Shown: one piece after another, positions 57,083-64,000 of the stretch | Layout: every line of letters begins with the position of its first letter | Position numbering within the stretch: the first letter of the stretch is position 1 | From: Alphaproteobacteria bacterium | GTDB taxonomy: Bacteria; Pseudomonadota; Alphaproteobacteria; TMED109 | Direction: 5' to 3' | Assembly (NCBI GenBank): GCA_022825705.1 | Contig: JAJDWH010000033.1 | Coordinates: 62,001-126,000 of the forward strand | DNA length: 64,000 bases | Notes under the pieces: model-generated | The model's input: only the letters and a program-made list of their open reading frames with translations | The model's database searches: none | Told to the model about the DNA's origin: nothing | Made by a program: the position numbers and the translations under genes

Positions 57083-58870
57083 CTAGTGCATGTGCCCGGC
57101 ATGCGGGTCGACGAGCGGGCGGTCAGACCACGCCGCGACCTCTTCCATGCCGGCCATCGGGTCGGGCCATTCGATGACGGTGGCGGAGTTGGTTCCGTAC
57201 GGGTTGGCCGGGGCGTCGCCTTGCTGCAGCCACAGGCGACCGGTTTCGTCTTCGAGGTAGAGGGTGAGGCCGGCGTCGTCGTAATGGGCCGGCGCTCCCT
57301 CGAGCAGCCACGTCTCCAGGGCTGCCACGAGCGACGCGAGATCGTCGGCAAGCGGTTCGCCGGCGGCGGATTCCTTGGCTGCACGCAGGGCAGCCTGCGC
57401 GTTCTCGAGAATGGGCACCAGGCGGGTATTGGCGAAGCGCACCCTGAGCGTGTCACCAAGCATCAGCGCGGGATCGACGAAGTAGGGGTCGATTCGGTAA
57501 TCGTCGATCAACGCTTCATGGAAGTACAGCGCCATGTCGACCAGGTGGTCGATCTCCGCGAGGGTCCTGGCGTCGATCGGGAGCTCGGAAAGCGGTGTCT
57601 CCGGGCCGGCGACGACGGCGGGCGGCGCTTCCAGCCGGGCCAGTCCTCCCCGCAGGCTCACTTCCGAGTCGAGCATGAACTGTCCGCTGGTCACCACCGG
57701 TTCTCCCTCGGCCAGGCCGCTGAGGATGGCTGTCCTTCCGTCTGCGGATTGGCCGGTGTCCACGGCACGGCCGGCAAAGCGACCGCCGCCAAGGGAGACG
57801 ATGACATGGGCACCCCGGCTGTCCCGCAGGATCGCCTCGCTCGGGACGGAAAGATGTGCCTCGTCGGATCCGAGCTCGAAGCGGACATCCGCATAGGCTC
57901 CCGGACGGAGGCGTCCGGCCGTGTTGTCGACGACGATGCGCACGTCGGCGGTACGCGTGTGCGGGTCGATGGTGGGATAGATGTAGTCCACGTGGCCTTC
58001 GGCGGGTGCCTGCGGCGCGCTCGGAAAGCTCAGGGCCACTCGCAAACCGTCCTCGATCAGGGAAAGATCGGCTTCGGGAATGGCAGCAATCACCCACACG
58101 TCCGTGTAGGACTGGAGGCGGAGAATCGGCGTCCCGGGCTTCACGTAGTCGCCCTCGCGAACATCGAGCCGGCTGACGGTTCCGGTGGACTCGGCGTACA
58201 CGGGCACGCGCTCGATCACCTCTGCGGTCTCGGTCAGGCGCCCGATGGCAGCGGGCTGCATGCCGACCGAGCGAAGACGTTGCCGAACCGCGGCGATGCG
58301 ATTCTCGTTGCCGATCTGGAGTGACGCGAGATAGTCCTTCTGGGCGGCAATCAACTCCGGACTGTAGACGCGGTAGAGCAATTCCCCGACCCGGACCGAG
58401 TCCCCTTCGGCACGCACGGTCAGGTCCTCGATCCACCCTTCCAGGCGGGAGGCGACAACGGTTTCCAGCCGCTCGTCGGTGTCGACGTTGCCGAAGGCGC
58501 GGACGGTACGCCTGAACGGGACGTGTTCGGCGGGTGCGGTCCGGACTCCCATGGTTTGGATCATTTCCGGTGCCACGGCAATTATGCCGTCGCCTTCGGC
58601 AGCGGCCGCTGGTGCCTGCACCGGCACAAGATCCATTCCGCAGATCGGGCACGTGCCGTCGGGGTCGGTCGCGATGTAATGCGGGTGCATCGGGCAGGTG
58701 AAGCGCAGCGGCCCGTCATCGGCGGCGACGCCCAGCGCCGCGACGGCATGATCGGTTTGGGGGAGAGCCAGCACGCTTTCCGGGACGTAGCCCCGGTCGT
58801 AAAGGAGATAACCGAGCACCACCAGGGCCAGGAAAAGCCCCAGTCCGGCGTGGAACATCGCCTGTTTCAC
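57083..58870 (-). CDS. cusB: RND periplasmic adaptor, CusB type, with heavy-metal-binding domain and His-rich end
   Basis: After one N-terminal helix the 595-residue adaptor has a heavy-metal-binding module (FTCPMHPHYIATDPDG then CPICGMDLVP, about residues 57-85) and the HlyD-type hairpin/barrel domains (DERLETVVASRLEGWI, AQKDYLASLQIGNEN). The last ~170 residues form an extra helical part (IDHLVDMALYFHEALID) that ends DPHAGHMH. It links the pump to the outer-membrane channel and can pass metal. The ATG overlaps the TolC-like stop by 4 bases. Confidence 0.92.
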   Translation of the reverse strand: MKQAMFHAGLGLFLALVVLGYLLYDRGYVPESVLALPQTDHAVAALGVAADDGPLRFTCPMHPHYIATDPDGTCPICGMDLVPVQAPAAAAEGDGIIAVAPEMIQTMGVRTAPAEHVPFRRTVRAFGNVDTDERLETVVASRLEGWIEDLTVRAEGDSVRVGELLYRVYSPELIAAQKDYLASLQIGNENRIAAVRQRLRSVGMQPAAIGRLTETAEVIERVPVYAESTGTVSRLDVREGDYVKPGTPILRLQSYTDVWVIAAIPEADLSLIEDGLRVALSFPSAPQAPAEGHVDYIYPTIDPHTRTADVRIVVDNTAGRLRPGAYADVRFELGSDEAHLSVPSEAILRDSRGAHVIVSLGGGRFAGRAVDTGQSADGRTAILSGLAEGEPVVTSGQFMLDSEVSLRGGLARLEAPPAVVAGPETPLSELPIDARTLAEIDHLVDMALYFHEALIDDYRIDPYFVDPALMLGDTLRVRFANTRLVPILENAQAALRAAKESAAGEPLADDLASLVAALETWLLEGAPAHYDDAGLTLYLEDETGRLWLQQGDAPANPYGTNSATVIEWPDPMAGMEEVAAWSDRPLVDPHAGHMH

Positions 58871-60138
58871 GGTCCGGCCAGCAGGGCGTTCATGCGGGCG
58901 ATGGCACGGTCGCGCCGGGCCTGTTCGCCCGCGATCTGGCCCTGCAGTCCCAGAACGGCGACTTCACCGTCGAGAATGGGCGAGTAATCGCCCGCCCCGC
59001 TTTCGTAAACGGTCAGGCGGGCCGCGATTTGATCGCGAATTGCCGCGATTTTCTGCTCGAGGATCGCGATACCGGATACGGCGGCCGCGCGGGTTGCTTC
59101 CCAAGCCTGATGTCGGGCTGATGCTTGGCGGGCTGCGGCCATGACCTGGCTGCGGGCGGCCTCCCGCTTCGCTTCAGCCTCGCGCAGCGCTGGCGCCTGC
59201 GAGCGATCGGCCCAGAAGGGGACCGTGAACGTCGCAGTGGCGCTTACCCAGTCGTCGCCCTGACCGTCGCGCTGCTGGTACGTGAGTTGGACTCCCCAGT
59301 CCGGCTTCCATGCCGCTTCTGCCTGATGGATTCGGGCTTCAGCCACGGACACGCCGGCTCGTGCCACCCGAACCGCGTGAAACGCGGAGGCCTCGCCGGA
59401 CCAGGCTTGCGGCGACAGTGGTGGGGGAGGGGTATCGGAAGCCTCGCCGACAAGCTCCACCATCTGGGCCCGAATCTGGTCTGCCTCGGCCTCGAGGTCA
59501 GCCAGGCCACGGGCGACGTCGGCGCGCTCGACATCGATTTCAGCGAGGCGGAACAGGGCCGGTCGTCCGGCGTCGATCTCCGTTTCGACGATTTGTGCGA
59601 GCTCGTCGTACTTCGAATCCCTCGCCACCAGGAGCGCCTGCAACGTCTTGACCCGTTGCTGGTCGATCAGCGCGACGATCAGGTCCGCGCGGAGTTCGGC
59701 GAACCGCTGGTCGATGGCGGCATCGTTCTGCAGGGCGTTCTGGCTGGCCTGGGCCGCCCGCGCATCGCGGCGCGCGCGATTCGGGATCATCTGGCGCACA
59801 CCTACGGCCTTGCTGGTCGGCAGGTACCGCGAAAACGACGGGTCGAGCAGCGGGAAATTGAGAATCCCGAACGAAAGGACGGGGTCGGGCAGGGCATCGG
59901 CGGTCGTGGCCCGCTCGCGAAATCCCACCGACTGATGACGCATCGCCTCAAGCGCCGGATGCTCAGCCAGCCGCGCTTCCAGCTGGCTGAAGTCCTGGGC
60001 GAGCGCGGGAGGCAAGCCGGACAGGGATGCCAAGGCGACTCCCAGCAGGGCGGCGAGCCGCAGGCGGCGATATGCCGTTGTCAGCACGTTGCCTGCAGTT
60101 CGGTGACGGGGGAGCGGGGAGGCACGGTTGCCGGGCAC
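58867..60138 (-). CDS. TolC-family outer-membrane channel (CusC-like)
   Basis: The ~423-residue protein has a signal peptide (LRLAALLGVALASLSGLPPALAQ) and the long paired helices of outer-membrane efflux proteins (FSQLEARLAEHPALEAMRHQ and repeats of similar heptads). It should form the outer channel of the copper pump. The GTG at 60138 gives a 17-residue lead before a second GTG at 60087, which would begin the signal peptide more directly; the choice is open. It lies 46 bases after csoR. Confidence 0.87.
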   Translation of the reverse strand: MPGNRASPLPRHRTAGNVLTTAYRRLRLAALLGVALASLSGLPPALAQDFSQLEARLAEHPALEAMRHQSVGFRERATTADALPDPVLSFGILNFPLLDPSFSRYLPTSKAVGVRQMIPNRARRDARAAQASQNALQNDAAIDQRFAELRADLIVALIDQQRVKTLQALLVARDSKYDELAQIVETEIDAGRPALFRLAEIDVERADVARGLADLEAEADQIRAQMVELVGEASDTPPPPLSPQAWSGEASAFHAVRVARAGVSVAEARIHQAEAAWKPDWGVQLTYQQRDGQGDDWVSATATFTVPFWADRSQAPALREAEAKREAARSQVMAAARQASARHQAWEATRAAAVSGIAILEQKIAAIRDQIAARLTVYESGAGDYSPILDGEVAVLGLQGQIAGEQARRDRAIARMNALLAGP

Positions 60139-60184
60139 CTATGCCCGTACCGGCGTCGATCCGTCGCGTGCCGCAACCGGCCGG

Positions 60185-60460
60185 TCATCGCCGGCGACCG
60201 CCGAGGACCATGACCAGCTCTTCGACCTTTGCGCGACGGTCGTCGAGGTCGTCGGACAGCATGGCATGCTCGACGCAGGTCTGGAGGTGATCATCCATGA
60301 CGATTCCCTCTAGGGCGCCGAGGGCGGCCCTGGCCGCCTGGATTTGCCGCACCACGTCGATGCAATATCGGTCACCTTCCACCATCCGCGCGATTCCGCG
60401 TACCTGGCCTTCGATCTTGGCAAGGCGGTTTCGGGTTTCTTCCTTGGCTTTCGCTTGCAT
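60185..60460 (-). CDS. csoR: CsoR/RcnR-family copper-sensing repressor
   Basis: The 91-residue all-helical protein has the family shape and the Cu(I) ligands Cys-His-Cys: Cys33 in RYCIDVVRQIQAARAAL and His58 and Cys62 in DDHLQTCVEH. That set favours copper sensing over nickel/cobalt or formaldehyde sensing. AGGA lies 7 bases before the ATG. It opens the copper operon and should repress it by binding the GC-rich operator just upstream; copper binding would release it. Confidence 0.88.
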   Translation of the reverse strand: MQAKAKEETRNRLAKIEGQVRGIARMVEGDRYCIDVVRQIQAARAALGALEGIVMDDHLQTCVEHAMLSDDLDDRRAKVEELVMVLGGRRR

Positions 60461-60491
60461 CGATGCATCCTGTCGAACACGGTGTCACAAA

Positions 60492-60512
60492 TACCCTACC
60501 GGGGTAGGGGTA
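60492..60512. promoter_or_regulatory. CsoR-type operator upstream of the copper operon
   Basis: TACCCTACC and GGTAGGGGTA form an imperfect inverted repeat with runs of C and G, the form known for CsoR operators. It ends 32 bases before the csoR ATG, where bound repressor would block the promoter of the six-gene operon. Confidence 0.6.
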
Positions 60513-60964
60513 AGACAGCATGTAGCGTTGTGCGAAGCCAAGTCAAGAGCCGGTCTTGCTTCGGGAATGCCCGTGGGGCCGTGCCGGGATCACCGACGGA
60601 TCGCCTGATCAGGCACGGCACGGGCAGTCGGGCGGACGGCGGCCGGCCGCGGGAGCGGGTCCAGGACGGCGAGAGTCTGCGTGTCGCGCCGGAACGGTAA
60701 ACGGCCGGTGGTGGTTGAGAATGGAGCGTTGGCGGTCCATCGGCGGTGCGGAGGCTTTGGCCGGCGGAGACGAGGCAGCTAGATAGAGCGGCAGCGCATG
60801 GTCCGGTCGCTGCGGCTCAATTTGTTACAACCGCAGCGGCCGGCGGTCGTGCTAGGGCTGGTCCGTGGCTAGGGGCCCGGCGTCCGGCCGGCATTCCCGG
60901 GCCTATGTGAAGACAGGTGACTCGCGGGCTCCCCGTCGATCACAGTTCCGATAGGAGAGAGCTT
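60513..60964. other. Intergenic stretch without a supported gene
   Basis: About 450 bases between the divergent csoR operon and the SbmA/BacA-like gene. Frames that cross it give low-complexity, Arg/Gly-rich translations with no family match. No RNA gene was seen. Confidence 0.4.
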
Positions 60965-61990
60965 GTGTTCAAGTCCTTCTTCGCCAACCGGCGGTGGATG
61001 CATTGGTCGCTGCTGGGCAGCGTCGCGATCCTAGTGGTCACTTGGTACAAGGTGCAGCTGGATGTCCGGATCAATGAGTGGTTCGGCGACTTCTACGACA
61101 CGCTGCAGCAGGCCTTGGCCGAGCCGGGCGCGGTGGAGTTCGCCGATTTTCTTACGAAGTGCCTGACCTTCGCCGAGATCGCCGCCATCTACATCACCGT
61201 GGCGGTCCTGCTGGAGTTCTACGTCCGTCACTACGTGTTCCGCTGGCGGACGGCGATGAACGACTACTACATGTCGTACTGGGACCAGGTTCGCCACATC
61301 GAGGGCGCCGCCCAGCGGGTCCAGGAAGACACAATGCGCTTCGCGCGTATCGTCGAGGGACTGGGGGTCGCCTTCATGCGCTCGGTCATGACGCTGATCG
61401 CCTTCCTGCCGCTCCTCTGGACCCTGAGCGAACACGTCACCGAGCTGCCGTGGATCGGTGTCGTCCCGCATTCGCTGGTCTATCTCGCGATTGTCTCGGC
61501 CGCCGCCGGGACCGTGCTGCTGGCGATCGTCGGGATCAAGCTTCCCGGCCTTGAATTCAACAACCAGAAGGTCGAAGCGGCGTACCGGAAGGAGCTGGTG
61601 TACGGCGAGGATTACGAGGAGCGCGCCGAGCCCGAGACGATCGGCCAGCTGTTTTCCAATGTCCGGCGGAACTACTTCCGTCTCTACAAGCACTACCTGT
61701 ACTTCGACATCGCGAAATGGTCTTACCTGCAGTTCGCGGTCATCGTTCCCTACATCATGATGGGGCCCACAATCGTCGCTGGCATCATCACGCTCGGTGT
61801 GCTGCAGCAGATCCTGCGGGCGTTCGACCGCGTCGAAGGGTCGTTCCAGTTCCTGGTCAACTCCTGGTCGACGATCGTGGAGCTGATCTCGATCTACAAA
61901 CGGCTGAAAGCATTCGAGTCCACGATCCGGGTGGATGACCGGACCGAGCGGCCGCTGACCGGGCAGGGATTCCAGGGCGCGCGGAGCTAA
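60965..61990 (+). CDS. SbmA/BacA-family peptide transporter
   Basis: The 341-residue membrane protein starts MFKSFFANRRWMHWSLLG, the SbmA/BacA-type N terminus, and has YVRHYVFRWRTAMNDYYMSYW, RIEGAAQRVQEDTMRFA-like sequence and the LEFNNQKVEAAYRKELVYGED segment. SbmA/BacA proteins import peptide antibiotics by proton motive force; BacA is needed for chronic host infection or symbiosis in several Alphaproteobacteria. The GTG at 60965 is preceded by AGGAGAG and begins at the family start, so an upstream ATG is rejected. Confidence 0.92.
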   Translation: MFKSFFANRRWMHWSLLGSVAILVVTWYKVQLDVRINEWFGDFYDTLQQALAEPGAVEFADFLTKCLTFAEIAAIYITVAVLLEFYVRHYVFRWRTAMNDYYMSYWDQVRHIEGAAQRVQEDTMRFARIVEGLGVAFMRSVMTLIAFLPLLWTLSEHVTELPWIGVVPHSLVYLAIVSAAAGTVLLAIVGIKLPGLEFNNQKVEAAYRKELVYGEDYEERAEPETIGQLFSNVRRNYFRLYKHYLYFDIAKWSYLQFAVIVPYIMMGPTIVAGIITLGVLQQILRAFDRVEGSFQFLVNSWSTIVELISIYKRLKAFESTIRVDDRTERPLTGQGFQGARS

Positions 61991-62184
61991 AGAGCGAATC
62001 GGGACGGGGGCGGCGGGATTGCCCCGGCGAGAGAGTCGGCTCCAGGGGCTCTCCGTCCGGCGCGGCGGGTATCGCCCCCGAGTGGCGGCCCTGCGCCCTT
62101 GTCGAATTACCACCGTCCGCGAAGCCCGTACCCCTGTCGACGCTGACCGTTGACATGAACATCACATGCTTTCATGTTGTACAC

Positions 62185-62415
62185 ATGACCGTCATGATCC
62201 AGATTCGAAATGTCCCGGAGGCACTGCACCGGCGACTTCGCGTTCGTGCGGCTACTGAAGGGATTTCGATGTCCCATTTCGTGCTGCGGGAGATTGAACG
62301 CGCGCTAGAGCGTCCGAGCCGGCAGGAGTTGCTCGAGGCGATTCGTGCGCAGCCGGAAGCTGAGTTGAACCCGTCGCCTGCGGAATTGCTCCGGGAGGAA
62401 CGGGACCGGCCCTGA
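62185..62415 (+). CDS. Antitoxin of a VapBC pair (FitA-like RHH)
   Basis: The 76-residue protein reads MIQIRNVPEALHRRLRVRA, a ribbon-helix-helix start of the FitA/VapB type, then EGISMSHFVLREIERALERPS and a C-terminal toxin-binding tail. ATGs at 62185 and 62194 are both possible; neither has a strong ribosome site. The stop shares one base with the start of the PIN toxin (TGATG). Confidence 0.8.
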   Translation: MTVMIQIRNVPEALHRRLRVRAATEGISMSHFVLREIERALERPSRQELLEAIRAQPEAELNPSPAELLREERDRP

Positions 62416-62804
62416 TGGTCCTGGACGCGTCCGGCGCTGTCGAACTGCTCCTGAACACTGCCGCCGGCAAAAGGCTGTCCGCGCGCTTGGCGGATGAGTT
62501 CGAGACCGTCCACGTTCCGCACCTCATCGATATCGAGATCGCACAGGTGTTGCGTCGCTACGTTCTACGGGGGGTGATCGATGAAGGGCTTGGCGCGACG
62601 GCCATTCGTCGCTGGATGGACTTCGACGTCGAACGACACCCGCACCAGCCATTCCTCGGCCGGATTTGGCGGCTTCGCGCCAATGTCACTGCTTATGACG
62701 CCGTGTATCTGGCCCTGGCGGAGGCACTGTCAACGGAGCTTGTTACGGGAGATCGAGGACTGGCGGACGTGCCCGGAGCGGCGGTCGCTGTAAAACTGAT
62801 CTAG
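62415..62804 (+). CDS. PIN-domain toxin, VapC-like (second locus)
   Basis: The 129-residue PIN protein has the acidic residues in MVLDASGAVELLL, IDIEIAQVLRRYV, TAYDAVYLALAEA and VTGDRGLADV, the full set expected of an active VapC RNase. It overlaps the antitoxin gene by one base. It is unrelated in sequence to the VapC-like gene at 22.4 kb beyond the PIN fold. Confidence 0.88.
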   Translation: MVLDASGAVELLLNTAAGKRLSARLADEFETVHVPHLIDIEIAQVLRRYVLRGVIDEGLGATAIRRWMDFDVERHPHQPFLGRIWRLRANVTAYDAVYLALAEALSTELVTGDRGLADVPGAAVAVKLI

Positions 62805-62941
62805 AGATCGAGGCGCCAGCATCGCGGATTGGCCATCGCGCCGCGGCGAGAGAAGGAATGGCGGCCGGCATCCGCTCCGGTTCGTTACGGGCGACGCGCC
62901 AACCCATTGGCCGTCTTGGGTGGCCCGCTGCCGCACCGCGG

Positions 62942-63616
62942 CTAATGCAGACTGGTGTCAGTCGCTGCTTCCCGCGGCGGCACCCACTCCGCAAACCGGT
63001 GCACCAGGGCCCGGTCGACGTCGGCCATGGACGCCTCCACGCCGACCTGGCGCAACGACGTCACGCCGGCATCCCGGATCCCGCAGGAGACAATGCCGTC
63101 GTAATGGGCGAGATCCGGGTCCACGTTCAGCGAAACCCCGTGGAAGGTCACGCCACGGCGCACGCGCACGCCAACGGCGGCGATCTTCGCGTGCTGGCCG
63201 TTCGCGTCTTCAACCCAGACGCCGATGCGGCCGGCGTGGGTCTCGCCCCGGACGCCGAAGTCATTCAGCACGGCGATGATCCATGTCTCCAGGCCGTTGA
63301 CGAAAGCCCGGACATCCCGACCCCGCGCCCGCAGGTCCAGCATCACGTACGCGAGTCGCTGGCCTGGGCCGTGGTAGGTCACGCGCCCGCCTCGCCCCGT
63401 CGGAAATACCGGCAGGCTGGCCTTCGGCAGGACTTCGCTCGGGTCGGAACTGGTCCCGGCCGTGTACAGGGGCGGATGTTCCGCCAGCCACACGCATTCG
63501 TCAGCGGTCCCCGCCAGAATTCCGGCGACCTGTTCTTCCATGCTTGCAACTGCATCGGGGTAGTCGACCGCGGTCGTACTGTGTCGCCAGGTAATACCGT
63601 CAGTGGTGTGAAGCAT
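62942..63616 (-). CDS. lipB: Octanoyltransferase LipB
   Basis: LipB transfers octanoyl groups from acyl carrier protein to lipoyl domains. The 224-residue protein has HPPLYTAGTSS, the GRGGRVTYHGPGQRLAYVML motif, KIAAVGVRVRRGVTFHGVSLNV with the catalytic Lys, and IVSCGIRDAGVTSLR with the catalytic Cys. The ATG at 63616 fits the family start; a longer frame upstream has no support. It diverges from mgtE. Confidence 0.94.
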   Translation of the reverse strand: MLHTTDGITWRHSTTAVDYPDAVASMEEQVAGILAGTADECVWLAEHPPLYTAGTSSDPSEVLPKASLPVFPTGRGGRVTYHGPGQRLAYVMLDLRARGRDVRAFVNGLETWIIAVLNDFGVRGETHAGRIGVWVEDANGQHAKIAAVGVRVRRGVTFHGVSLNVDPDLAHYDGIVSCGIRDAGVTSLRQVGVEASMADVDRALVHRFAEWVPPREAATDTSLH

Positions 63617-63817
63617 CTCGTCCGATTCAGAAAAAGGTTGATCAAGGAACAGCGTAATCCTGCCTGAGAGATATGGCGACCTGCGAGCGCGGGCGCAGCT
63701 CCCGCCTGCGGTCAGGAGCGCCGCAAAACCTTGGAACCCGCTGCGAGCCACGATAGATTACAGGCAGCTATTTCAGACCCAGACGTCGCGGCGCGATTGC
63801 CATGGTGGGAGGGATCG

Positions 63818-64000
63818 ATGCCCGAATCCCAAGCCACCGCCACCGCCCAGGAACAGCGACTTGAACTGATTTCGCGGCTGGCCGACGCGGGCACCGAGCC
63901 TTCGGCCTCGGACCTCGCACAGCTTCGAGCCAGCCACCCGGCCGACCTTGCCGACATCATCGAGCAGCTGCCGTCGGAGCCCCGGCTGCGCGCGGTGCAC
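63818..64000 (+). CDS. mgtE: MgtE magnesium transporter, N-terminal part (runs off the window)
   Basis: The ATG has GGGAGGG 5 bases upstream. The 61 visible residues (QEQRLELISRLADAG, then LAQLRASHPADLADIIEQLP) match the start of the MgtE N-terminal domain, especially the HPAD.AD..EQLP helix. The membrane part lies outside the window, so the transporter role rests on this domain alone. Confidence 0.75.
   Translation, partial: MPESQATATAQEQRLELISRLADAGTEPSASDLAQLRASHPADLADIIEQLPSEPRLRAVH

Noticed and set aside
57086-58324. Long plus-strand open frame (412 codons) opposite cusB
   Set aside because: A shadow of the real gene in GC-rich DNA; the translation is Gly/Val/Asp-rich without domains.
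59125-60213. Long plus-strand open frame (362 codons) opposite the TolC-like gene
   Set aside because: It mirrors the GC-rich coding strand of the efflux gene, has no family features and no ribosome site.

Overview
The window looks like chromosomal DNA of a GC-rich (roughly 60-65%) Alphaproteobacterium. This is inferred from gene order and family content, not from a marker gene; no rRNA or tRNA gene is visible. Pointers are the argH-small lipoprotein-lysA-DUF4175 cluster, the SdhE-Mfd pair, purE-purK with a DUF465 gene, the TIGR01459-type HAD protein next to pyrD, and a glycine betaine uptake system. Genes are dense, often overlap by 4 bases (ATGA/GTGA), and use many GTG and some TTG starts.

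Layout. 0-3.3 kb: end of an RND adaptor and a complete HAE1 drug-type RND pump. 3.3-9.4 kb: NCS2 purine/pyrimidine permease with an extra C-terminal domain, HAD protein, pyrD, DUF465 protein, purE and purK. 9.4-16 kb: leftward run DUF4175 protein, lysA, lipoprotein, argH, xthA, erpA-like gene. 16.5-21 kb: glycine betaine/proline ABC system, whose binding-protein gene has an in-frame TAA. 21.2-26.4 kb: msrA, then three toxin-antitoxin loci (VapBC, HipBA, and a MazE-like antitoxin with a MazF remnant) interleaved with an SDR gene. 26.5-34 kb: FAD oxidoreductase/old yellow enzyme pair, VWA-DnaJ pair, small secreted protein with a GT25 glycosyltransferase, fluoroacetate-dehalogenase-like hydrolase. 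33.4-37.8 kb: DUF502, sdhE, mfd. 37.8-42.4 kb: Tat-exported SMP-30 protein, FrnE-like DsbA protein, and a lone molybdenum hydroxylase large subunit with Gln at the usual catalytic Glu. 42.5-49.6 kb: five-gene Liv-type ABC transporter divergent from an acyl-CoA dehydrogenase/3-hydroxyisobutyryl-CoA hydrolase pair typical of valine breakdown. 49.8-52.7 kb: glnS and a D-2-hydroxyacid dehydrogenase. 52.9-60.5 kb: leftward copper-efflux operon csoR-tolC-cusB-cusA-cusF-copC with a CsoR-type operator. 61-64 kb: SbmA/BacA-like transporter, a second VapBC pair, lipB, and the start of mgtE.

No CRISPR array, prophage, insertion sequence or defence island was found. The most interesting points are sequence-level oddities: the nonsense codon in the betaine-binding gene, the Glu-to-Gln change in the molybdenum enzyme, the RsbW-like tail on the NCS2 permease, the truncated MazF, and the altered metal-binding residues in the copper operon.
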